Source: Maribacter algarum (ex Zhang et al. 2020) (GTDB taxonomy: Bacteria; Bacteroidota; Bacteroidia; Flavobacteriales; Flavobacteriaceae). Taken from it: 64,000 nt of DNA. The notes under the pieces were generated by a model that was not told the origin of the DNA, made no database searches, and worked only from the letters and a program-made list of their open reading frames with translations. Positions 8,220 to 15,320 of the stretch are shown one piece after another; positions within the stretch are counted from its first letter, which is position 1; each line of letters begins with the position of its first letter. A program made the translations under genes and the position numbers. Location of the stretch: contig NZ_VATY01000002.1 of the NCBI RefSeq assembly GCF_005885635.1, positions 992,001-1,056,000 on the forward strand. Direction: 5' to 3'.

Positions 8220-8975
8220 ATGAATAAAAAACTTAAGTTAGGACTGTTAGTGTTTTTCATCGGACTTGTCGGAGTATTTTCATCTCTGGCAATGGAAGTT
8301 CCATTACCGGAAGAAATGGAAAAAATGATTTCAGAAGTATTTACGCCCTTACAATTTAAATTACTGAGTCTAATAAATCCCATCATTTTATTGATTGTAA
8401 CGGTCTTGATTGGAACGTTACTTTATGACAAAGTGAGCTTAAAATTACCCGTACTTGAAAATCTAATAGATAAAAACAAAAAAGCGTTAACATCAGGAAT
8501 ACTAAAGTTCGGAATAATCGGTGGAGTTATAAGTGGAATCTTGATAACTATAACAGCGGTTCTTTTTAATCCAATTCTTCCGACTGAATTTTTGGAAATA
8601 GGAGAAAATTTCAAACCCCCTTTGATTACAAGATTTCTATACGGAGGGCTGACCGAGGAAATTTTAATTAGGTTCGGAATTATGACCTTTTTTGTGTGGC
8701 TACTGTTCAAAATCTCAGGAAAATTAAATGCAACAGTTTATTGGATTGGAATTTTGGTATCTGCAATTATTTTTGGATTTGGCCATCTTCCGTTTGTTTA
8801 TGCAATGATTGACACGCCGACAACGGAATTGTTATTCTATATAATTTTGGGTAATGCAGTCGGCGGAATCGTTTTTGGTTGGCTTTATTGGAAAAAAGGT
8901 CTTGAAACCGCTATGATTGGTCATATTTTCGCGCATATCATAATGTTGACGGGAGAGAATATACTGAACATTTAG
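8220..8975 (+). CDS. CPBP-family intramembrane metalloprotease (cassette 2)
   Basis: A 251-residue membrane protein with about six to seven hydrophobic segments. The CPBP/Abi motifs are present: TEEILIR (EExxxR) near residue 143, FGFGHLPF with the first His near 183, and a later HIFAHI near 239. These glutamate-type intramembrane proteases cleave prenylated or bacteriocin-related substrates and many act in self-immunity; the substrate here is unknown. It is bracketed by a 13/14-nt inverted repeat that joins elements A and B, so it sits in a cassette-like unit. Confidence 0.88.
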   Translation: MNKKLKLGLLVFFIGLVGVFSSLAMEVPLPEEMEKMISEVFTPLQFKLLSLINPIILLIVTVLIGTLLYDKVSLKLPVLENLIDKNKKALTSGILKFGIIGGVISGILITITAVLFNPILPTEFLEIGENFKPPLITRFLYGGLTEEILIRFGIMTFFVWLLFKISGKLNATVYWIGILVSAIIFGFGHLPFVYAMIDTPTTELLFYIILGNAVGGIVFGWLYWKKGLETAMIGHIFAHIIMLTGENILNI

Positions 8976-8995
8976 TACGGAAAAAGCCTGTGGGT

Positions 8996-9183
8996 AACAA
9001 TGGCTATAATTAATACGGGTTTTAGGCTTTAAGCCAAGGACTGTGTACATTTAGAGTGTCCGCAAAATCTTTGGGATTTTGCTTTAAACAAGGAAAAGAA
9101 AAAACAAAACAAAAAGATTTCGCTATGTGCGTGGCGGAAAGCAAACGCTAGTTTGCTCCCGTACTGTTCATAGCTAAACCGTA
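8996..9183. repeat. Cassette-type structured element B (about 188 bp)
   Basis: Starts AACAATGGCTATAATTAAT, identical to element A over its first 23 bases, and ends TTCATAGCTAAACCGTA. The ends can pair (13 of 18 positions over the GCTAT to ACGGG/CCCGT block). The central hairpin is GCAAAATC-TTTGG-GATTTTGC at 9062-9082; relative to element A one C-G pair has become A-T, so pairing is preserved. The right end has GTA where element A has GTT, and no complement to it follows the next gene. Confidence 0.75.
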
Positions 9184-9206
9184 AGCAGTAATTAAAAAGA
9201 ACCTAA

Positions 9207-9578
9207 ATGATTAAGAATGAACCCATAATTGGTGTGTCTGACGTAGAGAAAAGTTCGGTGTGGTATCAAAAATTACTTGATTGTAATAGTAGTCACGAAG
9301 GCTCGACATTTGAAATGCTGGCGGACAATAATGGAGAAGTTTTTCTGTGTTTGCATAAATGGGGAGAACACGAACACCCTACTCTTTCGAGTCCTCAAAT
9401 TCAACCAGGAAATGGGCTAATCTTGTATTTAAGAGTTGAAGATTTAAATAAAGTTTGGAATAATGCGCAGGAGTTGAATTTCGAAATTGAAGAATCACGC
9501 CATATGAATCCAAATTCAGGAAAGGAACAGTTTTGTCTCAAAGATTTAGATGGATATTATTTGATGGTAACGGAATAA
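9207..9578 (+). CDS. VOC-superfamily (glyoxalase/bleomycin-resistance-like) protein
   Basis: A 123-residue protein with the two beta-alpha-beta-beta-beta modules of the vicinal oxygen chelate fold. It starts EPIIGVSDVEKSSVWYQKLL and closes with CLKDLDGYYLMVTE, as antibiotic-binding and glyoxalase-like members do. Substrate is unknown. It lies between elements B and C in the island. Unlike the two preceding genes it is not bracketed by matching inverted repeats, so one of its ends may have been rearranged. Confidence 0.85.
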   Translation: MIKNEPIIGVSDVEKSSVWYQKLLDCNSSHEGSTFEMLADNNGEVFLCLHKWGEHEHPTLSSPQIQPGNGLILYLRVEDLNKVWNNAQELNFEIEESRHMNPNSGKEQFCLKDLDGYYLMVTE

Positions 9579-9588
9579 AACTACCGCG

Positions 9589-9715
9589 AACAATAGCTAA
9601 AATTTATTGCTCGCGCCCGGAAGATTCGGGGCTAAACGGAAATCACTCCCGAAGAGCTATCCCTGGCGTCAGACATGCTTAAGTTTGGCAACCAAAAGTT
9701 TTAGGCAGCCAACGT
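9589..9715. repeat. Cassette-type structured element C (divergent)
   Basis: Opens AACAATAGCT, close to the AACAATGGCT of elements A and B, and like them begins just after a stop codon. It holds nested hairpins: GCGAACAAT at 9586-9594 against ATTGCTCGC at 9606-9614 (8 of 9), and ATAGCT at 9593-9598 against AGCTAT at 9655-9660, with GATTCGGG/CCCGAAGA inside. Beyond the first 10 bases it differs from A and B, so it is a separate subfamily. Its right boundary is uncertain. Confidence 0.5.
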
Positions 9716-9754
9716 ATCATACCTACGAATATTTGAAAACCCGAAATTGAGGTC

Positions 9755-10261
9755 ATGGAATACGATTTTTATATAGAAAAATTCCAAAAATCTGCCAATC
9801 AGCTCAACAAGAATTTAATCGCTGAAAAACAGCTTGTTCTTACTGTTGGAACTTTGTTGAACTCAGTTGTATTTAAATTGTACAAAAAGCGATGGACAAG
9901 TGACAAAGCTGACCCATTAAATGCAAAAACTAGAATATTCTTTTCAATATGGGTAAGCGAAAGCACAATAAAACAAGGCAAAATTTTCTATAATATTCAT
10001 GCCTTTAAACTTCGAGAATTAAAAGGTTATTCAATTGCTAGTAGAGAATTTGCAAATAAATTTAGAAAAGAATTCAAAAATCATCAAGATGAATGGGAGA
10101 ACGTGAGTGTAAAATTCGGACCTCTAACCTTGATGGAAGGTTGGCATGAACTGGATGATGACAGTATTGAAAACACCGTTGTAAATCTGGCAAATAACTT
10201 TATTAAAATTGAATATATAATTGATAAAATTTTAAAGACATTTGAAAACCAGAATCAATAA
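9755..10261 (+). CDS. Orphan hypothetical protein next to sigma factor
   Basis: A 168-residue soluble protein with mixed alpha/beta composition, rich in Lys and Phe, without signal peptide or membrane segment. I recognise no family. Its last 20 nt overlap the start of the sigma-factor gene, so the two are translationally coupled and probably functionally linked. Homologues may exist as stand-alone island genes, but this cannot be seen here. Confidence 0.72.
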   Translation: MEYDFYIEKFQKSANQLNKNLIAEKQLVLTVGTLLNSVVFKLYKKRWTSDKADPLNAKTRIFFSIWVSESTIKQGKIFYNIHAFKLRELKGYSIASREFANKFRKEFKNHQDEWENVSVKFGPLTLMEGWHELDDDSIENTVVNLANNFIKIEYIIDKILKTFENQNQ

Positions 10262-11054
10262 AAAACGAAAACCTAGCAAAACCAAAAGTAATGTTGATTC
10301 CGATTTTATTGCGTTTCAAGCACAATTGGAATCTTATCTTTATCGTCTTTCTGCAAATAAAGAAGATGCGAAGGACTTAGTTCAGGAAACATATATCAGA
10401 GTCAAACAAAAATTTGACACTTTTAAGGGTAATTCAACTTTTAAAACTTGGTGTTTTTCTATTGCCACGAATTTAGCTAGAGACAATCAACGCGTAAAAA
10501 ATAGATGGAAACTAGAAGTGCAAGATGATTGCAAAAACGCATCACTTTCGATTCCTAAACATCAACAAAAAATCATTTCGGCCTTCGAGAATCAGGCCGA
10601 ACAGCAATTTGAAATTGCAGAACATATTAATTACTGCTTTACCTGTATTGCCAAAAACTTGAATTTAGAAGAGCAAATTGCTGTAATTCTAAAAGAATTC
10701 TACCAGTTCGGTAGAGCAGAAATTGCCGAAATTTTAGGAAAGACCGAAGGTGTAATCAAACATCTATTATTTAATGGAAGAAAAGAACTTCAAATTAAAT
10801 ATGAACAAAGATGTGCTTTAATCAACAAAAAAGGCGTTTGCTATCAATGTGCAGAGCTCAATGATTTCTTACAAGTCAAACCAAATTCGCAGGAAAAAAT
10901 CAAAAAACTAAAACTGAAAGAAAGGAATAATTCGGAAACCAATCTTGATTTTAGATTTAATCTAATTAACCAAATAAACCCGCTAAATAGCAAAGCCTCT
11001 GAATTAGAGGATACCATACTCCAAATACTTAGAGAAGTAATTGACGATAAATAA
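10242..11054 (+). CDS. Divergent sigma-70-family factor with CxxC C-terminal extension
   Basis: A 270-residue protein. Region 2 is clear at about residues 22-90 (DAKDLVQETYIRVKQK and STFKTWCFSIATNLARDNQR), and region 4 at about 145-185 (QFGRAEIAEILGKTEGVIKH). After it comes an extension with Cys residues (CALINKKGVCYQCAEL), a possible zinc or redox site, and a Lys/Asn-rich tail. The start is TTG: no ATG precedes region 2 in frame. It overlaps the upstream orphan gene by 20 nt. No anti-sigma factor of a known family is next to it; the overlapping orphan protein is a candidate partner. Confidence 0.82.
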   Translation: MKTRINKKRKPSKTKSNVDSDFIAFQAQLESYLYRLSANKEDAKDLVQETYIRVKQKFDTFKGNSTFKTWCFSIATNLARDNQRVKNRWKLEVQDDCKNASLSIPKHQQKIISAFENQAEQQFEIAEHINYCFTCIAKNLNLEEQIAVILKEFYQFGRAEIAEILGKTEGVIKHLLFNGRKELQIKYEQRCALINKKGVCYQCAELNDFLQVKPNSQEKIKKLKLKERNNSETNLDFRFNLINQINPLNSKASELEDTILQILREVIDDK

Positions 11055-11101
11055 TTTCGACCGTTTTCGTTTGCTGATTCGTCTAAAGACTAAACAGCTA
11101 T

Positions 11102-12013
11102 ATGAAAGGTGTTATTATTTTAATCTTAACGAGTATGAGCATGAATTTATCTGCACAAAATCCAAAATGGTTAGACAGAAAGGAATACCCATTCGAAAGT
11201 AATTATTTTCAACTTCCTATTGGCAAAATGCACTATTTGGATGAAGGACAAGGAGAAAACATAGTTATGGTTCACGGAAACCCTGGATGGTCTTTCGAGT
11301 TTCGGAATATTGTAAAAGAATTATCCAAAAGTCATAGGTGTATTGTACCCGATCATATTGGTTTCGGACTTTCTGATAAACCATATGATTGGGAATATTT
11401 ACCAGAAAATCATGCAAAAAATTTTGAATTACTGATGGATAGTCTAAATCTAGATAATATCCTTCTTGTTGTAAATGATTGGGGCGGACCGATTGGATTG
11501 TCTTATGCTTTAAAGCATCCAGAAAAAATAAAAAAACTTGTCATAATGAATACTTGGTTATGGTCTGTTGAGAATGACCCATATTATAAGAAATTCAGTA
11601 GTTTTATGGGTGGAGGAATGGGGCGGTTTTTGATTAAGAATTTCAATTTTTTTGGGAAATCAGTTGTAAAACAAGCTGTGGGAGATAAAAAAAAATTGAC
11701 AAAGCACATACACAAACATTACTACAAGCATTTAGAATCAAAAAAAGACCGTAAAGGCTGCTACACCTTCCCAAAGGAAATTATTGGTTCTAGTAAGTGG
11801 CTGGATAGTCTGTGGCTACAGCGAGAAAAAATCTATGCCATTCCAACCACGATAATATGGGGAATGAAAGATATTGCATTTAGGGAACAAGAATTAAATC
11901 AGTGGATTGCAAATTCGCAAAACCCTACCATAATTAAATTACCGGAAATTGGACATTTTCCACAAGAAGAAGCACCAAAAATTATTATTAATGAATTGAA
12001 ACGCATCCATTAA
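11102..12013 (+). CDS. Secreted alpha/beta hydrolase, haloalkane-dehalogenase-like
   Basis: A 303-residue protein with a signal peptide (residues 1-18, cleavage near LSA-QN). The fold signature is HGNPGWSFEFRN, and the nucleophile elbow reads NDWGGPIG, with Asp126 rather than Ser as nucleophile and Trp127 beside it. Asn60 in HGNP matches the halide-stabilising Asn of haloalkane dehalogenases. The acid is probably D257 (GMKDIAF) and the base H285 (GHFPQE). The family hydrolyses carbon-halogen bonds, though epoxide hydrolases share the Asp nucleophile. Export is unusual for this family. It belongs to the island. Confidence 0.82.
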   Translation: MKGVIILILTSMSMNLSAQNPKWLDRKEYPFESNYFQLPIGKMHYLDEGQGENIVMVHGNPGWSFEFRNIVKELSKSHRCIVPDHIGFGLSDKPYDWEYLPENHAKNFELLMDSLNLDNILLVVNDWGGPIGLSYALKHPEKIKKLVIMNTWLWSVENDPYYKKFSSFMGGGMGRFLIKNFNFFGKSVVKQAVGDKKKLTKHIHKHYYKHLESKKDRKGCYTFPKEIIGSSKWLDSLWLQREKIYAIPTTIIWGMKDIAFREQELNQWIANSQNPTIIKLPEIGHFPQEEAPKIIINELKRIH

Positions 12014-12041
12014 TCTATAAATTGAAACTTAAAATCCAGTA

Positions 12042-12644
12042 GTGAAAGTTCTAATAATATATTGCCACCCAAGTAGAAAATCTTACACATACGAAATTCT
12101 TGAACAGCTAAAATCTAGCCTTGAAAGAAACAAATTGGAGTATGAGGTTTCTGATTTATATGACATGGGGTTTGAACCTGATATGAATGAAAAGGAATAT
12201 GAAAGAGAAGGTTTTGGAAATACAGAATTACCCGTACCACAAGATGTTTATGCTGAGCATCAAAAAATTAATAAAGCGGATTGTCTAATCTTTGTTTATC
12301 CTGTTTGGTGGAGCGATTGCCCGGCAAAATTGAAAGGTTGGTTCGATAGGGTATATGCGGTTGGTTATGCCTATGATTCCTCCAAAGAAAAGGAAATAGG
12401 GCAAATGAAAATTATAAAATATGGTCTGGTAATTTGCACCGCAGGTTATCCTAATTCGTATTTAGAGCAAATTGGTATTGCAGAAAGTATGAGAAAAGTG
12501 ATGGTTGAAGACAGACTAGGAGGGAGATTTCGAAAAAAGGATATGGTATTATTAGGTGGGACTTTGGATAAAAGCCGAGTTAGATCGAAGCATTCCAAGA
12601 TAGTTGAATCAATTGGAGAAAAAATAAAGAAAATAGTATCTTAA
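12042..12644 (+). CDS. NAD(P)H:quinone oxidoreductase-like flavoprotein (flavodoxin-2 fold)
   Basis: A 200-residue cytoplasmic protein of the MdaB/NQO/KefF flavodoxin-like fold. The N-terminal FMN/FAD loop is IIYCHPSRKSYTYEILEQL, and the family-specific YPVWWSDCPAKLKGWFDRV block lies at about residues 87-105. Such enzymes transfer two electrons from NAD(P)H to quinones or other electrophiles. The start is GTG at 12042. It follows the haloalkane-dehalogenase-like gene by 28 nt and is probably co-transcribed with it; together they suggest a detoxification role. Confidence 0.86.
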   Translation: MKVLIIYCHPSRKSYTYEILEQLKSSLERNKLEYEVSDLYDMGFEPDMNEKEYEREGFGNTELPVPQDVYAEHQKINKADCLIFVYPVWWSDCPAKLKGWFDRVYAVGYAYDSSKEKEIGQMKIIKYGLVICTAGYPNSYLEQIGIAESMRKVMVEDRLGGRFRKKDMVLLGGTLDKSRVRSKHSKIVESIGEKIKKIVS

Positions 12645-12743
12645 TAAAATATACTAGGGTCAAGTCAATAGTTGTTTACCTTGAATTATTTCTAGCATAA
12701 AGCTGCGAAATAAGATAGATGGTCTTTTGAATAAAATTAATAT

Positions 12744-13277
12744 ATGTTAAACGAAACCAACAAAATCGATGCAACATTTTTACTATTCTTCGCACTAATC
12801 ACTATGGTCTCTTATTCATGTGAAAACAAAAAAAAGGTGGAAGTTGAAAATGAAGAAAGTGCCCATATGACTACAATTCATCAAGATGAAAAAGAATCCA
12901 AAGCTAAACTTATGGATTTACTTGAATCTCTGGAAAATAAAAATTTAAATCAATTGACAAATATCATGTCCGCCTCAGATGAGATGAGCTTAATATTCAC
13001 AGATGGTACTATTCTGTCAGGTGTTGATTCGTTTATTGAATTTCACCGTAACTGGTTCTTGGATACCAATTGGACAATGACACATGAACTAGTAGATTTT
13101 AACTGCTACGGAAACTATTCAACTTCAACCGTCAAAGCCTATTATAAAGAACAACAAAGGAATGGGAAGCCCTATCACCATTACATGATAGTATCTTATG
13201 TATTGCGAAAAGCGCACGATGGAGAATGGATGATTATCAAAGATCAGTCGACCACCTTTGACAAAACATTGAATTAA
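12744..13277 (+). CDS. Lipoprotein with NTF2-like (SnoaL/DUF4440-type) domain
   Basis: A 177-residue protein. Its N-terminus has a short polar lead, then a hydrophobic segment and the lipobox VSYS-C near residue 26, so it is probably membrane-anchored outside the cytoplasm. Residues about 50-170 form a small NTF2-like cone: MDLLESLENKNLNQLTNIM, then a long beta-sheet part ending GEWMIIKDQSTTF. This fold occurs in enzymes and binding proteins; no catalytic residues can be assigned. It lies about 100 nt after the flavoprotein gene in the island. Confidence 0.8.
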   Translation: MLNETNKIDATFLLFFALITMVSYSCENKKKVEVENEESAHMTTIHQDEKESKAKLMDLLESLENKNLNQLTNIMSASDEMSLIFTDGTILSGVDSFIEFHRNWFLDTNWTMTHELVDFNCYGNYSTSTVKAYYKEQQRNGKPYHHYMIVSYVLRKAHDGEWMIIKDQSTTFDKTLN

Positions 13278-13325
13278 AAACTATTTATAAATATCTATTT
13301 TAAACGAACGGGGAAATCTAATATT

Positions 13326-13715
13326 ATGAATACGATAAAAAGAGTAATGACAAATATCTGTTCCGATAATTTAGCAAAAAGTCGGGATTTTTATACCAAA
13401 TTGTTTGACTTCAAAGTGGATTATGATAGTGATTGGTTTGTTCATCTAATTTCCAAAGACCAAGAATTGGAATTGGGAATAATTGCCCGAACAAATGGTA
13501 TCGTACCTAAACATTTTCAAAACAACCCACAAGGATTTTATATCACGTTCGTTGTTGATAATGCCGACGAAATATTCAAAATAGCGAAATTGGAGAAATT
13601 AGAAATTATAAGCGAACCGAACGACACTTTTTACGGACAAAGACGTTTACTGCTCCAAGACCCAAATGGAACTTTGGTTGATGTATCTTCCCCAATTAAG
13701 GGTTTTGAATTTTAA
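13326..13715 (+). CDS. VOC-superfamily protein (glyoxalase-like)
   Basis: A 129-residue protein with the vicinal oxygen chelate fold. It begins RVMTNICSDNLAKSRDFYTKLF and ends LLQDPNGTLVDVSSPI, the usual paired-module pattern. It lacks close similarity to the VOC protein at 9207-9578, so the island holds two unrelated members of the superfamily. It is the last gene of the accessory island before the convergent sterol desaturase. Substrate is unknown. Confidence 0.86.
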   Translation: MNTIKRVMTNICSDNLAKSRDFYTKLFDFKVDYDSDWFVHLISKDQELELGIIARTNGIVPKHFQNNPQGFYITFVVDNADEIFKIAKLEKLEIISEPNDTFYGQRRLLLQDPNGTLVDVSSPIKGFEF

Positions 13716-13745
13716 AAGAAAAAGCCCGCACTTGACAGAAAGTAC

Positions 13746-13806
13746 GATAGGGTTGGGTGTCCACAATAACTATTAGAATTCAGACAAACACAACAACCAA
13801 CCTATC
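13746..13806. repeat. Imperfect inverted repeat at the island's right edge
   Basis: GATAGGGTTGG at 13746-13756 pairs with CCAACCTATC at 13797-13806 with one bulged base. It lies between the convergent VOC and sterol-desaturase genes. The 40-nt loop and missing T-run make it a weak terminator candidate; it could also mark the island boundary. Confidence 0.35.
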
Positions 13807-13813
13807 CCAACTG

Positions 13814-14776
13814 TTAATTTGGCCGACTAAACGCAACCTCAGGGTTCTCAGCTTTTTGCTTTTTAAACAATCGCTGTTGCTGCTTCACGGTCATAGTGCT
13901 CCCATCATGGCTCCAGCCGGGAGGTCCAAAAACATACATAAACTTATGCCAAAGCTTGGGTGACTTTTTCATATCGTTCCAAATGTCTTTGTACTCATGA
14001 GTTAGTATGACCAATGGATTATACGATTCTGGAGCATGGATTACACCGAATTTCACATCAATATCATCATCGAGTTCTTTCCATGTTCCAAAAATCTTAT
14101 CGAAGAAGTTTAAAAAACCACCATGGTTTTTATCTAGGTATTCCACGTTTTGAGAATGGTGAACCTGGTGCATGGTATGTGTATTGAATATTTTTTCAAT
14201 CCATCCCATTTTTGGAACGTATTTGGAATGCAGCTGAAACTGCCAAAACGATTCAATCGCCAGAGCAAAAATCACGACCTCTACAGGAAAACCAATAGCA
14301 GGCATCCACATATAAAAGAAAGGTTTGTACAAAAGTGTAAACCAACCATTACGAATTGCGGTTCCTAAATTAAAATGGTCCGAGGAATGATGCACAATAT
14401 GCGCGGCCCAAAGTACTCGAATCTCATGATTTGCCCGGTGAAACCAATAGTAGGTAAAATCATCTGCTAGTTGGCACAGAAGAAAAATATACCATTCATA
14501 GCCAAAAGTCTTGTATCCCATGATATTCATTCTTTGCCCAGTAACTGCGTCAACTGGATTAAAGAGTTCAAAGGTAAAGTTGAAAACTACAATAAGTACA
14601 GTGACCTTAACTAATGGTCCTAAGATAGCAGAACCAATTCCCATGGCACCACTTGCCATTAAATCTTTCCATACATACAAATCCTCGTCTCCGTGCGTGT
14701 GACTGTAGGTAATCTCTAATAAAATAAACGCAATAAAGGCAGGTACGCCGTAAATGAGGGGGTTTGTTAAATCCAT
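13814..14776 (-). CDS. Sterol desaturase/fatty acid hydroxylase-family membrane protein
   Basis: A 320-residue protein with four to five membrane segments and the histidine clusters of the non-heme di-iron family: WFHRANHEIRVLWAAHIVHHS (HxxxH and HxxHH) and HTMHQVHHSQN. These enzymes hydroxylate or desaturate lipids at the membrane using oxygen. It is convergent with the island. A second, different member lies at 31330-32214. The lipid substrate is unknown; carotenoid, sterol-like or ether-lipid substrates are all possible. Confidence 0.88.
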   Translation of the reverse strand: MDLTNPLIYGVPAFIAFILLEITYSHTHGDEDLYVWKDLMASGAMGIGSAILGPLVKVTVLIVVFNFTFELFNPVDAVTGQRMNIMGYKTFGYEWYIFLLCQLADDFTYYWFHRANHEIRVLWAAHIVHHSSDHFNLGTAIRNGWFTLLYKPFFYMWMPAIGFPVEVVIFALAIESFWQFQLHSKYVPKMGWIEKIFNTHTMHQVHHSQNVEYLDKNHGGFLNFFDKIFGTWKELDDDIDVKFGVIHAPESYNPLVILTHEYKDIWNDMKKSPKLWHKFMYVFGPPGWSHDGSTMTVKQQQRLFKKQKAENPEVAFSRPN

Positions 14777-14886
14777 TCAATCAAATAATTTGGCTAAATA
14801 TAAGTATTAAAATAGGTGAATCAAGAACTTGTTTAGGTTTTTAGTATATAGTAGCATAAGAATCGTCTATTTCCTAAACAGACTGC

Positions 14887-15318
14887 TTAATCGTCTTTCT
14901 TTTGTAGGAGTTTATTCTGTTCTTCTAGTAACTTTTCAATTTTAGAAAGCAGCTCTATGTTTTTTGGGGTTTCTACCTTTTCATTGTCCACATCTTCGGC
15001 TTGATTTCTAAAGCGATTCATTCCCTTAACGACTAGAAAAATGGTGAAAGCAACAATTAGAAAATCAATCAATACATTAAACAAATCACCATAGCCGACT
15101 GCTACTTCTTCAATACCTTCGGCAGCTTCTCGCAAAACATATTTTTTATTGCCAAAATTAACGCCACCAGTCAATAAGCTTAGCGGAGGCATAATTACTT
15201 TTTTTACCAGGGTATTCACAACGGCATTGAAAGATGCACCGATTATTATTCCGATGGCCATATCTACCATATTCCCTTTGATGGCGAAATTCTTAAACTC
15301 TGTAAAAAAGTTTTTCAT
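14887..15318 (-). CDS. mscL: Large-conductance mechanosensitive channel MscL
   Basis: A 143-residue protein, normal length for MscL. The N-terminal helix and first transmembrane segment KNFAIKGNMVDMAIGIIIG are strongly conserved, the second membrane helix is FNVLIDFLIVAFTIFLVVK, and the C-terminus is a Lys/Glu-rich helical bundle. The channel opens under membrane tension to release solutes during hypo-osmotic shock. It is 2 nt downstream of parC on the same strand, so it is probably transcribed with topoisomerase IV. Confidence 0.95.
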   Translation of the reverse strand: MKNFFTEFKNFAIKGNMVDMAIGIIIGASFNAVVNTLVKKVIMPPLSLLTGGVNFGNKKYVLREAAEGIEEVAVGYGDLFNVLIDFLIVAFTIFLVVKGMNRFRNQAEDVDNEKVETPKNIELLSKIEKLLEEQNKLLQKKDD

Positions 15319-15320
15319 TC

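Noticed and set aside
7420-9183. Canonical integron array
   Set aside because: The cores (GTTGTAG, GTTACCC) do not fit the GTTRRRY consensus, the elements are longer than usual attC sites, and no integrase gene is in the window. Integron-like geometry is reported only as a hypothesis.
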